Shown here: piece by piece, positions 53,163-62,483 of the stretch
Numbering within the stretch: the stretch's first letter is position 1
Layout of the letters: each line of letters starts with the position of its first letter
Source of the DNA: an uncultured Eubacteriales bacterium
Lineage (GTDB): Bacteria > Bacillota > Clostridia > Lachnospirales > Lachnospiraceae
NCBI GenBank assembly: GCA_900548855.1
Contig: URMF01000010.1
Coordinates: 11,339 to 75,338 of the forward strand
DNA: 64,000 nucleotides
Reading direction: 5' to 3'
The notes under the pieces: model-generated
Database searches by the model: none
Told to the model about the DNA's origin: nothing
What the model saw: the letters and a program-made list of their open reading frames with translations, nothing else
Made by a program: the position numbers and the translations under genes

Positions 53163-53492
53163 TCGCGGCTGTCTTTCCGAAAGGTGACAGGTGAGGAAAG
53201 TCCGGGCTTCATAGGGCAGAGTGCCGGATAACGTCCGGTGGAGGCGACTCCCAGGCTAGTGCAACAGAAATATACCGCCAGATGATTCTGGTAAGGGTGG
53301 AAAGGCGAGGTAAGAGCTCACCGCTGTTCTGGTAACAGGACAGGCTCTGTAAACCCCACTCGAAGCAAGACCGAACAGAGAACAATGTGGCTGCCCGTCA
53401 CGTTCTCGGGTAGGTCGCTTGAACCTGCTGGTAACAGCAGGTCTAGATAGATGATTATTCAACGACATAACCCGGCTTATCGGCTGAGTCAC
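53146..53492 (+). ncRNA. rnpB: RNase P RNA, type A
   Basis: Clear bacterial RNase P RNA. Conserved elements: GAGGAAAGTCCGGGCTTC (CR I), AGGGCAGAGTGCCGG, GGTAAGGGTGGAAAGG, GTAAGAGCTCACCGC, and ACCCGGCTTATCGG near the 3' end. Helix P1 is GACTCAG (53148-53154) with CTGAGTC (53484-53490), which fixes both ends. The layout is type A. It is the catalytic RNA that matures tRNA 5' ends. Its first 17 or so bases overlap the AP2 coding sequence. Confidence 0.95.
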
Positions 53493-53532
53493 TCAAAAAA
53501 TGGTCCACTGGACCATTTTTTCATATGCTTGA
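53491..53532 (+). terminator. rnpB terminator and hairpin element, copy 2
   Basis: TGGTCC (53501-53506), ACT, GGACCA (53510-53515), flanked by A-run and T-run, then CATATGCTTGAC. The same layout and flanks occur at 31858-31902. Confidence 0.85.
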
Positions 53533-53579
53533 CCTACAGAACCTGCCACCGGCAGCTTCTTCCGGATGCATGGCAACAA

Positions 53580-53606
53580 CAAAAAAGAGCTGCACAGCAG
53601 CTCTTT
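53580..53606. terminator. Bidirectional terminator
   Basis: AAAAGAGCTGC, a 3-nt ACA loop and GCAGCTCTTTT with T-runs on both strands. It closes the unknown minus-strand gene at 53617 and backs up the rnpB terminator. Confidence 0.8.
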
Positions 53607-53616
53607 TCGTTTTAAT

Positions 53617-54336
53617 CTATTTTGCCTGGTCTAATAAAGATCTTCCCTCCTGCCAGTAAAAGCAGTAGTCAATCAGACTCACAGAGGTATGGGGATACTT
53701 TATAAACAGTTCCTCTCTTGTATAAGCTCCTGAACATATCTCTGCCATAATCGTACGGATTTCCCAAATAATATCCTGTCTGGAACTTTCATCCAGCAGG
53801 GAAAATACATACTGGCTCTTATAAGGCAGATGCAGATAAATATCAGAAACCATTGCATCCACCGATACATTCTGGTTCCGGTAGTCATCAATCAGTTCAA
53901 ACACCTGATATTTCTCATCATTTGGAATACCCGCATGCCTTGCAATCAGCTTAGAACACAAATCCTCTACGCTGTCCGACTGATAGCCAAAATCATCAAT
54001 ATTATAGTTCGCAAAGGTATCCAGCAACAGCTGAAAATGATGTCTCAACTGATACTGCGGCAGCCTGGCACAATAATCTGTCAATTCATCATGAATGCCA
54101 ATCTCTTCATTCCAATAAATTAAAGCATATACCCAGTACACCAGATAGCATATCATAATATCCTCAATGCCATCCTTCCGGTCAGTGAAGGAAAAGGCTG
54201 ATTTTAATTTAGCGCCTAAACTTTTAAAATCGGTCTCGCTTAAAGTCAAATCACTTAGAAGTCTGACATTTGGCATCTGCTTTTCAAAATATTCTTTCAT
54301 CTGTGGTAAATCGAATTTTTGTCCTGAAACACCCAT
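53617..54336 (-). CDS. Hypothetical protein
   Basis: 239 residues, no signal peptide or membrane segment, mostly alpha-helical with many Tyr and Trp, no motif I recognise. AAGGAGGG Shine-Dalgarno. It has its own promoter GTGACA-N17-TATACT (54414-54386) and a good terminator. Neighbours give no functional clue. It looks like a true gene by its codon use and regulatory signals. Confidence 0.7.
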   Translation of the reverse strand: MGVSGQKFDLPQMKEYFEKQMPNVRLLSDLTLSETDFKSLGAKLKSAFSFTDRKDGIEDIMICYLVYWVYALIYWNEEIGIHDELTDYCARLPQYQLRHHFQLLLDTFANYNIDDFGYQSDSVEDLCSKLIARHAGIPNDEKYQVFELIDDYRNQNVSVDAMVSDIYLHLPYKSQYVFSLLDESSRQDIIWEIRTIMAEICSGAYTREELFIKYPHTSVSLIDYCFYWQEGRSLLDQAK

Positions 54337-54385
54337 AAACAGCCCTCCTTAAAATATTATCCTTTGCATATTTACTTTTGTTTTC

Positions 54386-54414
54386 AGTATACCATATTTC
54401 AATTATTTTGTCAC
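54386..54414 (-). promoter_or_regulatory. Promoter of the hypothetical gene
   Basis: Minus strand GTGACA (54414-54409), 17-bp spacer, TATACT (54391-54386). The bases beyond hold a direct repeat of ATATTGAATTCT at about 54416-54440. Confidence 0.6.
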
Positions 54415-54544
54415 TATATTGAATTCTGTTATATTGAATTCTCTTATCTCATTTTGATGCTGTATTTTTTGTAATATCCTTTTTCTTGAATATCGTGGCA
54501 GTTCACTTTTTTCCATTTGTACATTTGTGAAAATAGTCAGAGAA

Positions 54545-54578
54545 AAAGGATTAGCTGAACATTATCAGCCAATCCTTT
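54545..54578 (-). terminator. Terminator of the surface-protein operon
   Basis: AAAGGATTAGCTGA (54545-54558) and TCAGCCAATCCTTT (54565-54578) pair with one wobble; on the minus strand a T-run follows. It ends the 62.3-54.6 kb operon. Confidence 0.8.
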
Positions 54579-54609
54579 CTACTCATAATAATTAGGTAAT
54601 TAAACCACT

Positions 54610-57600
54610 CTATTTTACTGTAACCTTAATCTTCTTTGATACCCCGTTATTTGCAATGACATAAATGTTGCATTTTCCTTTTTTCTTTGCCGTAATCTTT
54701 CCGCTTTTTGAAACAACTGCCACTGTCTTATTATCTGTGTAATAGCGAAGCTTTGCGGCATGGGTCAAAGGCTTCTTTTTCTTGTTTTCCAGGGTAAGTT
54801 TTGTCTTAATCTTGAAGCTTTTTCCCTTCTTAAGCGTTAATTTTGTTTTGTTTACCTTGATGCTCTTGATATTTGTACGCTTCGCATTTTTCATCGCCAC
54901 ATGGATGGTCGGTGATTTGGCAACATAATAGGTTTTTCCATCCACCATTTGGTAGGCAGCAATGAAATACTTGTAGGAACGGTTTTTCTTCAGCTTCTTA
55001 TGGGTAAATGTCCGCTTACTGCTTGCCTGTATCCTCTTCGCCTTCTTAAAATTTTTCTTGCCGTCACAGTAAGACCAGTATACCTCGTATCCTGACACAT
55101 CCTTGCATTTTAACCAGTCCAGCTTAATCCCATTCGTTCCCTTCTGCTTTCCAGTCGCCAGTAAAAGGGATAAATCCGTCCTCTTTTCAATCTGGTTACC
55201 TGACTGTCCGGCTTCATCTTCTTTGGCATTATCCTCCTTTTTTGCAGGTGTTTCCGTTGTCTGTGGTGGTTTTGTTCCGCCCCCGGAAGTGCCCGGCTTT
55301 TCGGTTGTCTGCGGCGGCTTCGTTTCCTTGTCCTCCGCTTTATCTGTATAGAGAAGGGCATAGGTGGAAAAGGCGTCTGTCTCAAAGATGTATTCCCCTG
55401 CCCCAGCGCCCGGCCGGCATTTCAACAGCTCTGCCACACCGTTATGTACGCGCAGAATATAAAAGGTTCTGGTAACGGATGCACCCGTATTCAGCCATTC
55501 TTCCGGTATCGTAATTGTGACTTCAACCATACCATTCGTCTTTGTAACCTTCTTCGGGCTGTCATTTCCGATGCGCTTATACAAAGATACATCCATATAG
55601 GCACCAAATGTCACTTTTTCACCCTGTTTTTTGGCCTCCGCCTGCAGCTCTGCCAGCTTCCTTGCTGCCTGTTCCTTATCCGATAGCGGAACCTCACCGT
55701 CTTCGAGACTGTCCACTGTCAAATAAACATAAATGTCCTCGCCATCCTCTATCTGTGTTTTATCTTCCAAATCCAGCAGCAAATTTTGCAGTTCGCTCTG
55801 TTTCATCTGTAAATTCCCGGAAAAAGCATTTCCTTCCGGATTCGTAATATTTTGCAGCCTTCCTTTTACGATATAAAGAATGGTTTCCGCTGTCACGGTT
55901 TCATAGCTGTCCCTATCTGCCCCGGTATATTCTGCCGTTACCTTCATGGTATCACCTACATCCAGACCGCCAAGGCTCCGCTCTTTGTCTTGGTCACTCC
56001 ACTGCCATTGTTCCGATAACCCGATATCACCGACCTTCTCTGTCTCGCTCAAATCCACATAAATAACCTCGGGTGGTCTGCCGGGAGCCGTTCCTGACGG
56101 TTTTACCGGAGGCTCCGGTCCCGGTTCTTCGTATGCCGCCACTGTGACAACCGTTTTCTTTGATGCAAAGCTTTCCTCCGTTGCCGCAATGCGCACCTCA
56201 TAGGTTCCGGGAGCAAGCCCTGCCAGTGTTCCCGACACATCTGCCGTCAATTTTTTCCATGTCTGCGCCCCAGACACCCTGTATTCCATTCCATCCGTCA
56301 GACCGGTGATTTTTCCGTCATTTGTTCCTTTTGCGGTCTCACCCACCGTTTTGATATTCATCGGTGCCCTCGGATATGGTGAAACCGTCAACACCTGTGG
56401 CTCGCTGTCCGCATGCTCTGTATCGCCTTTCCGGACAATGGAAAGCTCCGTATCCTTCATTCCGATGTAATTTCCCACAGGCAGCTTTCCGTTTTCCGGC
56501 ACCACCGTTTTTCCGTTTATTTCATAAATACCATCCGTTTCAAAGCCCACAAGCTCCTCCGTCCGGTAATCAATGCCAATGTCCGGTTCCTCAAACGCTG
56601 CATAAGTAACGATATCACTATCTACTACCAATGCGGCACCACCCGGATTAAAGGTACATCTGCAAAAATACTGTTTACCATCCTCCCCAGCCGTTAATGC
56701 TGCCGTGGTCTGATTTGGCAGCAGAGTTGTTGTAACCGTTGTCCGCTCCACCTGGATGGTGCATTCCGGAGTATTCCCATCCTCACTCCAAATATAGAAA
56801 GCACATTCATCATCTTCTTCCGCTGTGGCAGTCCAGGTTCCATCCTCCTGCTCTTCAAACCAAAGCTCTCCATCGACACATAAGCTTACTCCTTCCTTCG
56901 GGGTAACCGTGACCACATCATCTGCTGTAACAGGAATAGCAATCCCGAATTCATTATCCTCACCAGGACGCCAAAACCCTCCTTCATAGGAACCATTCTG
57001 TATCCCCAGACAATTTATTTCCGCTTCCGAAGCAGCATTCTCGTCCACTACACGGTATTCCTTTTTCTTAACCTGTGTCTCATACCACTGGTATGCGATA
57101 TCCTCCGTTTCCTGCCAATCCGTTCCATCCTCTGTCATTTCCCCTTTTACCGTATAAGCATTAGAGGCTGCCGGCTGCTGTGAAATCCTGCATTTATCAA
57201 GGAGGTACGGCTCAATTATCATACTTCGCCACCATATATCCGGATCCTCCTTCAGCGCTTCTTCCAGCAAAGCATCGCGTTCCTCCTGCGAAACCCCTTC
57301 TCCTGCTTCCTTGCTCACAGGGTCGGTCACAGGATAAATCCAACCGCTGTCATACTCACCACCCCATAGCCGCCAGCTCAGCAATTTTCCTTGGGGTACA
57401 TCCACATACGCCATGATCTCGGACTGTTCGTTTAACGGTGTATCCAATTCTATATCAATCCTCTCTTTGTAACAACTCCTACCGCCTTTTTGAAGCGGTT
57501 CCGTGCCGGTATAAATATAATAATAAATATTATCGGTTGCGGCCTGTACGGTTATATTTTGTGAGACAATCCCCAGCATCATAATTGCCGCAAGCCATAT

Positions 57601-57630
57601 AGCCGCAAGTCCTTTTAACTTCCTCTTCAT
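54610..57630 (-). CDS. Large secreted surface protein with Ig-like (Big_2) C-terminus
   Basis: 1006 residues from ATG 57630 (GAAAGGAG upstream; an upstream ATG gives an implausible 35-residue leader). Signal peptide about 1-32 (MKRKLKGLAAIWLAAIMM...VQA). A long region of beta-rich repeats with MBG/Ig-like segments (about 80-600), a Thr/Pro/Glu-rich linker with KPPQTTE repeats (about 780-830), then an Fn3-like unit and a C-terminal Big_2 unit with many lysines ending KKIKVTVK. No LPXTG or other anchor is seen. The final two units are shared with the BspA-like protein of the same operon. Adhesive or matrix role is likely. Confidence 0.8.
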   Translation of the reverse strand: MKRKLKGLAAIWLAAIMMLGIVSQNITVQAATDNIYYYIYTGTEPLQKGGRSCYKERIDIELDTPLNEQSEIMAYVDVPQGKLLSWRLWGGEYDSGWIYPVTDPVSKEAGEGVSQEERDALLEEALKEDPDIWWRSMIIEPYLLDKCRISQQPAASNAYTVKGEMTEDGTDWQETEDIAYQWYETQVKKKEYRVVDENAASEAEINCLGIQNGSYEGGFWRPGEDNEFGIAIPVTADDVVTVTPKEGVSLCVDGELWFEEQEDGTWTATAEEDDECAFYIWSEDGNTPECTIQVERTTVTTTLLPNQTTAALTAGEDGKQYFCRCTFNPGGAALVVDSDIVTYAAFEEPDIGIDYRTEELVGFETDGIYEINGKTVVPENGKLPVGNYIGMKDTELSIVRKGDTEHADSEPQVLTVSPYPRAPMNIKTVGETAKGTNDGKITGLTDGMEYRVSGAQTWKKLTADVSGTLAGLAPGTYEVRIAATEESFASKKTVVTVAAYEEPGPEPPVKPSGTAPGRPPEVIYVDLSETEKVGDIGLSEQWQWSDQDKERSLGGLDVGDTMKVTAEYTGADRDSYETVTAETILYIVKGRLQNITNPEGNAFSGNLQMKQSELQNLLLDLEDKTQIEDGEDIYVYLTVDSLEDGEVPLSDKEQAARKLAELQAEAKKQGEKVTFGAYMDVSLYKRIGNDSPKKVTKTNGMVEVTITIPEEWLNTGASVTRTFYILRVHNGVAELLKCRPGAGAGEYIFETDAFSTYALLYTDKAEDKETKPPQTTEKPGTSGGGTKPPQTTETPAKKEDNAKEDEAGQSGNQIEKRTDLSLLLATGKQKGTNGIKLDWLKCKDVSGYEVYWSYCDGKKNFKKAKRIQASSKRTFTHKKLKKNRSYKYFIAAYQMVDGKTYYVAKSPTIHVAMKNAKRTNIKSIKVNKTKLTLKKGKSFKIKTKLTLENKKKKPLTHAAKLRYYTDNKTVAVVSKSGKITAKKKGKCNIYVIANNGVSKKIKVTVK

Positions 57631-57662
57631 GTACTTTCTCCTTTCTGATGGTTCCTGTTTTC

Positions 57663-58349
57663 CTACTTGTCGAATAGTATAAGCCTGACATGCCGCATTC
57701 CATCCCTTACGGTACGCAAATGCGATTTTCCGCACCGCCGGTCTTTCCGGAGTACCACAGGCACTTCACAGATCCGTTCGTCTGCCTTTGCAAAGGCACC
57801 GATTATCTCCGTCGCAAATTCCATGCCGCTGGATTTTAATCCCAGTTCTTTTGCCTTCTCGGTATGAAAGGCTCTAAGCCCGCAGTGAAAATCACCAATT
57901 TCCGTATGATATTTCTTCCTGCCAAGCCATGACAGTACCGGAACGCCCAAATATTGATGCAGCGGCGGCATCGCACCGCATTCTATTCCACCCAGATAGC
58001 GGTTTCCCATCACAAGTGTATAGCCCTCCCGCAGCTTTTCGATAAAGATATCCAGATTGGAAAAATCGTAGCTGCCGTCTGCATCACCCATAATGATATT
58101 TCTTCCTTTTGCCTGTGCAATCCCTCCTCGCAAAGCATTTCCATAGCCCTTTTCCTCAATATGCACGACTCTTGCCCCCATGGAACGGGCAATTTCGCAG
58201 GACAAATCCGTGCTCCCATTATCTGCAACCAGTATTTCTGCCGATATGCCGCTTTTGCCGATATATGCCTTTGCCTCACCAATGGAATAACCAATTGCGT
58301 GTTCTTCATTTAAACAGGGCATAAGAATTGTAATTTCATATTTATCCAT
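57663..58349 (-). CDS. DPM1-like family 2 glycosyltransferase
   Basis: 228 residues from ATG 58349 (GGGGGA upstream); overlaps the upstream gene end by 8 bp. GT2 motifs: LMPCLNEEHAIGYS, ADNGSTDLS, and DADGSYDF for metal/nucleotide sugar. It lacks the C-terminal membrane segments of GtrB and resembles dolichol-phosphate mannose synthase. It could load a sugar on polyprenyl phosphate for transfer by a membrane enzyme; the polytopic protein next to it is the candidate. Confidence 0.88.
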   Translation of the reverse strand: MDKYEITILMPCLNEEHAIGYSIGEAKAYIGKSGISAEILVADNGSTDLSCEIARSMGARVVHIEEKGYGNALRGGIAQAKGRNIIMGDADGSYDFSNLDIFIEKLREGYTLVMGNRYLGGIECGAMPPLHQYLGVPVLSWLGRKKYHTEIGDFHCGLRAFHTEKAKELGLKSSGMEFATEIIGAFAKADERICEVPVVLRKDRRCGKSHLRTVRDGMRHVRLILFDK

Positions 58350-59646
58350 GCTTTTTCCCCCTGCCCTTCCTCCATTCCATTCCCAAAAGCCAATATGCAC
58401 ACAACGCTGTAAGCGGTGTAATCAGTGCGCGGTAGGTAAAAAATCCATGCAGGTAAGAATGATTGCCAAGAACCAGATAACGCAGAAACACAATACCGCC
58501 CAGACAGAGAAGCAGCCATTTTCCTTTTGCCTGCTCCTTCTTCCGGAACAGATAATACAGGGAACCGCCCAGACATGCGAAAAGTAAGGTCCCGATTACC
58601 GCATAGGACAAATCCGCCCGTTTCTCCGCTCCAAACAGCGTGGACAGATTTGCGGTCAAAGCCAGAAATTCCCTGACAAACGGATTCGGGCTCGTCTGTA
58701 TCCCGTCTCCCGCCACCCGTAACGCCGCCTGGTCAAGCGCCGGAATAAATTTGTTTTCTCCCGTGACAACGGTGGCAAGCGTCCATTTTGTAAAAAATGC
58801 ACCCACATAGCATAAACCGAAGCTTAACAGGCATCTTATAAGAAGCCGCACATTTTCCCTGCTCTCTCCAAGCCTTCCTTCCTCTAACCGCACGGAACAG
58901 ACGAGTACAAGGGGCAGTAAAATAACCACCGTCTCACAGGTCAGGAAATCAAAAAATGCCGTCAGGGTTCCGCCTGCCACCGACAGATAGGAAAGAACGG
59001 TTTCCTTTCTTCTTTCACAATAAAGATAAAGCGGACACAGCATAAAGCAAAGGATAAACACACTCTGATATTCAAGGCTTAAGCCGACATTCCAAAGCTG
59101 TACCATACATATTCCCACAAACAGGGAAAACGCTGTTTTATAGTTTTTTTGCCTTATCAAAAGTGCGAGCGTCAGCAGTGCAAAAATCAGTGTTACAATG
59201 AGACCCATCACCTTTATCGCATTTACGCTGGTAAACATATGCAGTATCCGGAGGATTCCGCCACAGCCATGCCAATATCTCGTATATTCCGTATCCGGCG
59301 GCACATCCTCGCTGACCGTAAGATAGAGTCCTGCATTTTCACCATACTGCCCGCCACTGTAGTAGCCGGTATCCAATGAGGCTTTGAGTGGGTTTCCCCG
59401 CCCCATATTCCAACTGACATTCAAGAGAATGCTGTCCGCATAGTTATCAGCCACCGAACACCATTTGTTTTTATACTGAAAAGAAAATGCATCCTCCTCT
59501 TTATAGCTCAACGCACTTTTTGTCATATTTTCCGAAAGCATCCGGTTCGGAATCCCTGCCGCAATGATGAGAAACAGCCACATTGCGGCAGTAAATGCCA
59601 CGAAAAGTCCAAAATGTGCTGCAAATGATTTTTTTGTCAAACCCAT
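58342..59646 (-). CDS. Polytopic membrane protein, possible GT-C-type transferase
   Basis: 434 residues with a first membrane segment (about 10-30), an extracytoplasmic loop of about 100 residues (including TRYWHGCGGILRILHMF), and then eight to ten membrane segments. The pattern is that of lipid-linked-sugar-dependent GT-C glycosyltransferases, though I cannot identify the family or an active-site Asp. It is translationally coupled to the DPM1-like gene and lies 25 bp below the BspA-like gene. Transfer of sugars to surface proteins or polymers is inference. Confidence 0.65.
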   Translation of the reverse strand: MGLTKKSFAAHFGLFVAFTAAMWLFLIIAAGIPNRMLSENMTKSALSYKEEDAFSFQYKNKWCSVADNYADSILLNVSWNMGRGNPLKASLDTGYYSGGQYGENAGLYLTVSEDVPPDTEYTRYWHGCGGILRILHMFTSVNAIKVMGLIVTLIFALLTLALLIRQKNYKTAFSLFVGICMVQLWNVGLSLEYQSVFILCFMLCPLYLYCERRKETVLSYLSVAGGTLTAFFDFLTCETVVILLPLVLVCSVRLEEGRLGESRENVRLLIRCLLSFGLCYVGAFFTKWTLATVVTGENKFIPALDQAALRVAGDGIQTSPNPFVREFLALTANLSTLFGAEKRADLSYAVIGTLLFACLGGSLYYLFRKKEQAKGKWLLLCLGGIVFLRYLVLGNHSYLHGFFTYRALITPLTALCAYWLLGMEWRKGRGKKHG

Positions 59647-59671
59647 GCTGCCCCTTTCGTATCGTTTTTGT

Positions 59672-62338
59672 TTACTTTACCGTAACCTTTATCTTCTTCT
59701 GCTTACCGTTTTGAGCATAGACATAAACCGTACAGGTTCCCTTTGCCTTTGCCCGGATGACACCCTTACTCGTAACAGTCGCCACCTTTTTATTACTGGA
59801 TTCGTAACCAAGCTTCCGGTGCCTTTTCAGCTTCTTTTTTGCCTTTACCTCAGAAGCCTTCAGCTTATAAGTCTTTCCCTTTTTCAGAGTTACCTTGCTT
59901 TTCTTGACTTTTATGGATTTTGTATTTCCATATTTTCCTCCGTCCGTGTACACATGGACACATTTGGATGCCGCAATTGTAATCTTTTTACCGTCTATCA
60001 CCTTGTATGCACGCACGATATATTTATATGCCGTTCCCTTTTTCAGCTTCTTCTGGGTATAGGTCTTGGTACTGCCCTTTTTGGTATCCTTCAGCAGCTT
60101 CAGCTTATTCGCCTTGCCGCACTTGGCGCCATAAATCTGGTAGCCGTCCGCTCCTTTTACTTTGTTCCATATAAGCTTCACGCTCTTTGATGTTGTTTTC
60201 GATACCGCTGCCTGAAGCTTTTGGAAGGCAGAGCCCTTTATATCCCCCTCCGACTTGTGGTTTTTCAGCGTGTCCTCACCAATCAGAAGCGTTTCCATCG
60301 GAACATCAAGCTCTTTTGCTGTTGCAAGAATTTTTGCAGCCGTCTCTTCGGATACACCAAACTCCTTTACAAGCTTTCCCACCGACGCCTTTTCCTCTTC
60401 CGTCATGCTTCCGGCACCGCCGGTTTCTGACAGCTTCGCAATCGTCTGATTTATGGTTACGGTCTCTGTCTGATTCCCGCAGGTAATCTTAACCGTTGCC
60501 CGGATGCTTCCTGCCGCAGACGTCGTCGCCTCCGTCTTCGTGAAGTTTTCCACCGTTACTGTCACGCCGCTGATTCCCGCACTGTTTAATGCCGCATTCA
60601 CCGCACTTAGGATTTCCTCCTTCGTGGTGGCATTGGTAACCGTAACAGTTTTAAGCTTATCCGCTGCAGCCGTTTTGGCTTCTGCCGCTATTTTTGCATC
60701 ATCCGTGATATAATCCGCCCAGTTCGTCCATGCCCCCTTGTAAGCATCCGATTTACCAGCCGGAACACGGATTCCCTTTTTGTTATCTGTAACGAATTTA
60801 CAACCAGTAAAGGTGCCATACTCCTCTCCTGTTTCCCCGATTGCCGGAGGTGTTGCTCTTAACATTATCACTTCTGCCAGGCTCGTGCAGTCATAAAACG
60901 CAACCTTCCCGATACTTGTCACGCTTTCCGGTATCGTTATGCTCGTCAGAGCACTGCATCTCCAGAATATACCTTCTCCAATACTCGTAACACCTTCCGG
61001 AATCGTAACCTCTGTCAAATTTCTACATCCAACAAACGCATACTCACCTATCTCTGTAACCTGTTCCGGAATTGTAATCTTCTTCAGACCTATGCATCTG
61101 TCAAAAGCATGTTCCCCGATACTCGTCACGCTATCCGGAATTGATACACTTGTCAGGTTATAACAGCATAAAAATGTACCCTCTTGAATGCTCGTCACTC
61201 CAGACGGTATCGCTATGGTAGTAAATTCGCAGCCTCTAAACGCATATTCCCCAATATCTGTCACGCTATCCGGGATTTCTATGTCTGTCAGGCTGCTGCA
61301 CAAACCAAACGCGTCCTCGCCTATACTCTTCACACTTTCCGGGATTGTTACGCTTGTCAGGTTAATACAGTAATAAAATGCATCATCTCCAATATTTTTC
61401 ACACCATCTGATATGCTTACGCTTTTTACAGAGTCCCTATAGTTGTTCTTTTTCGCTATCCAGTCTGTCATCCCCGCATCCGATGTAATCGTCATCCTGC
61501 CGTCCGCATCCAGCGTCCAGTCCGTGCCGGAGGCAATATCCGCCCCGATATAATCCGCCCATGCCGTCCATGCCTCCTTATAGGTGCTCTCTTCGTCCGA
61601 CGGAACTTGGATTCCTTTTTTGTTATCTGTAACAAATTTACAATTCTGAAAAACATTGTCCCCGATTGTCGGTGGTGTTCCTCCAAGCATTGTCACTTCT
61701 GCCAGACTCGTACAGTTCCTAAACGCTACTTGCCCTATCTCTGTCACTCTTTCCGGAATCGTTATACTTTTCAGACTGGTCTCTTGAAATGCACCATTCC
61801 CTATATAGGTCACACTCTCCGGGAGCATTATGCTTTCCAGACTGGTGCACTGCCAAAACGCAAGACCTTCTATCCTTTCCACACCTTCCGGTATCGTCAC
61901 GCTTTCCAGACTGCTGCATCCCAAAAACGCACACTGACCTATCGTTGACACCAATGCCGGTATTGTTACGCTTTTCAGGCTGCCACAGCTATGAAATGCC
62001 CAATTGTCTATATTCCCAACGCTTGCCGGTATGGATACGCTTGCCAAGTTACTACATTCATAAAACGCTCTCTCTCCAATATTACTTACACCACCTGATA
62101 TTTCTACGCTTATTACATATTCCTTGTAGCTCTCTCTCTTCGTTATCCAGTCCGTCATCCCCGCGTTCGAACTGATTGTCAGCTTGCCATCCGCATCCAG
62201 CACCCAGTCTGTGCCGGAGGCAATGTCGGTGCTTCCTGTCGCCAGCACTGTGCCCGGCAGCATTCCCACCACCAGTACTGCCGCCGTCAGCAGCAGCACT
62301 ATTATTTTTCGTAAATCATTTTCTTTCCGTATTTTCAT
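59672..62338 (-). CDS. BspA-like leucine-rich-repeat surface protein
   Basis: 888 residues. Signal peptide about 1-33. Two homologous blocks follow, each starting DIASGTDW..LDADG..TI.S.AGMTDWI (about 38 and 265) and holding LRR_5 repeats of about 23 residues (SVTIPEGVTSIGEGIFWRCS type). Then come an Ala/Thr-rich region, a short helical part, an Fn3-like unit and a lysine-rich Big_2 unit ending KKIKVTVK. BspA-type proteins bind host or bacterial partners. No LPXTG motif, so attachment may use the basic C-terminus. First gene of the operon. Confidence 0.88.
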   Translation of the reverse strand: MKIRKENDLRKIIVLLLTAAVLVVGMLPGTVLATGSTDIASGTDWVLDADGKLTISSNAGMTDWITKRESYKEYVISVEISGGVSNIGERAFYECSNLASVSIPASVGNIDNWAFHSCGSLKSVTIPALVSTIGQCAFLGCSSLESVTIPEGVERIEGLAFWQCTSLESIMLPESVTYIGNGAFQETSLKSITIPERVTEIGQVAFRNCTSLAEVTMLGGTPPTIGDNVFQNCKFVTDNKKGIQVPSDEESTYKEAWTAWADYIGADIASGTDWTLDADGRMTITSDAGMTDWIAKKNNYRDSVKSVSISDGVKNIGDDAFYYCINLTSVTIPESVKSIGEDAFGLCSSLTDIEIPDSVTDIGEYAFRGCEFTTIAIPSGVTSIQEGTFLCCYNLTSVSIPDSVTSIGEHAFDRCIGLKKITIPEQVTEIGEYAFVGCRNLTEVTIPEGVTSIGEGIFWRCSALTSITIPESVTSIGKVAFYDCTSLAEVIMLRATPPAIGETGEEYGTFTGCKFVTDNKKGIRVPAGKSDAYKGAWTNWADYITDDAKIAAEAKTAAADKLKTVTVTNATTKEEILSAVNAALNSAGISGVTVTVENFTKTEATTSAAGSIRATVKITCGNQTETVTINQTIAKLSETGGAGSMTEEEKASVGKLVKEFGVSEETAAKILATAKELDVPMETLLIGEDTLKNHKSEGDIKGSAFQKLQAAVSKTTSKSVKLIWNKVKGADGYQIYGAKCGKANKLKLLKDTKKGSTKTYTQKKLKKGTAYKYIVRAYKVIDGKKITIAASKCVHVYTDGGKYGNTKSIKVKKSKVTLKKGKTYKLKASEVKAKKKLKRHRKLGYESSNKKVATVTSKGVIRAKAKGTCTVYVYAQNGKQKKIKVTVK

Positions 62339-62483
62339 AATAATCCATCCTTTCTACCCTTTTTCTCTATATTAAAATATTTTAGGTAAAAATTAAAGAA
62401 GCTGACACATTTGTTGCCAGCCGTTTACTTTCAGGATGAAAACACCGAATATTTTATGTTATAATTATATAAAGGAGGTAACT

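Noticed and set aside
53617..53891. Alternative frames opposite the hypothetical gene
   Set aside because: They lack ribosome sites, while the 239-residue frame has its own promoter, Shine-Dalgarno and terminator.
55103..57416. Many 70-100-residue frames antisense to the Ig-like surface gene
   Set aside because: They are shadows caused by the higher GC of this gene and have no independent signals.
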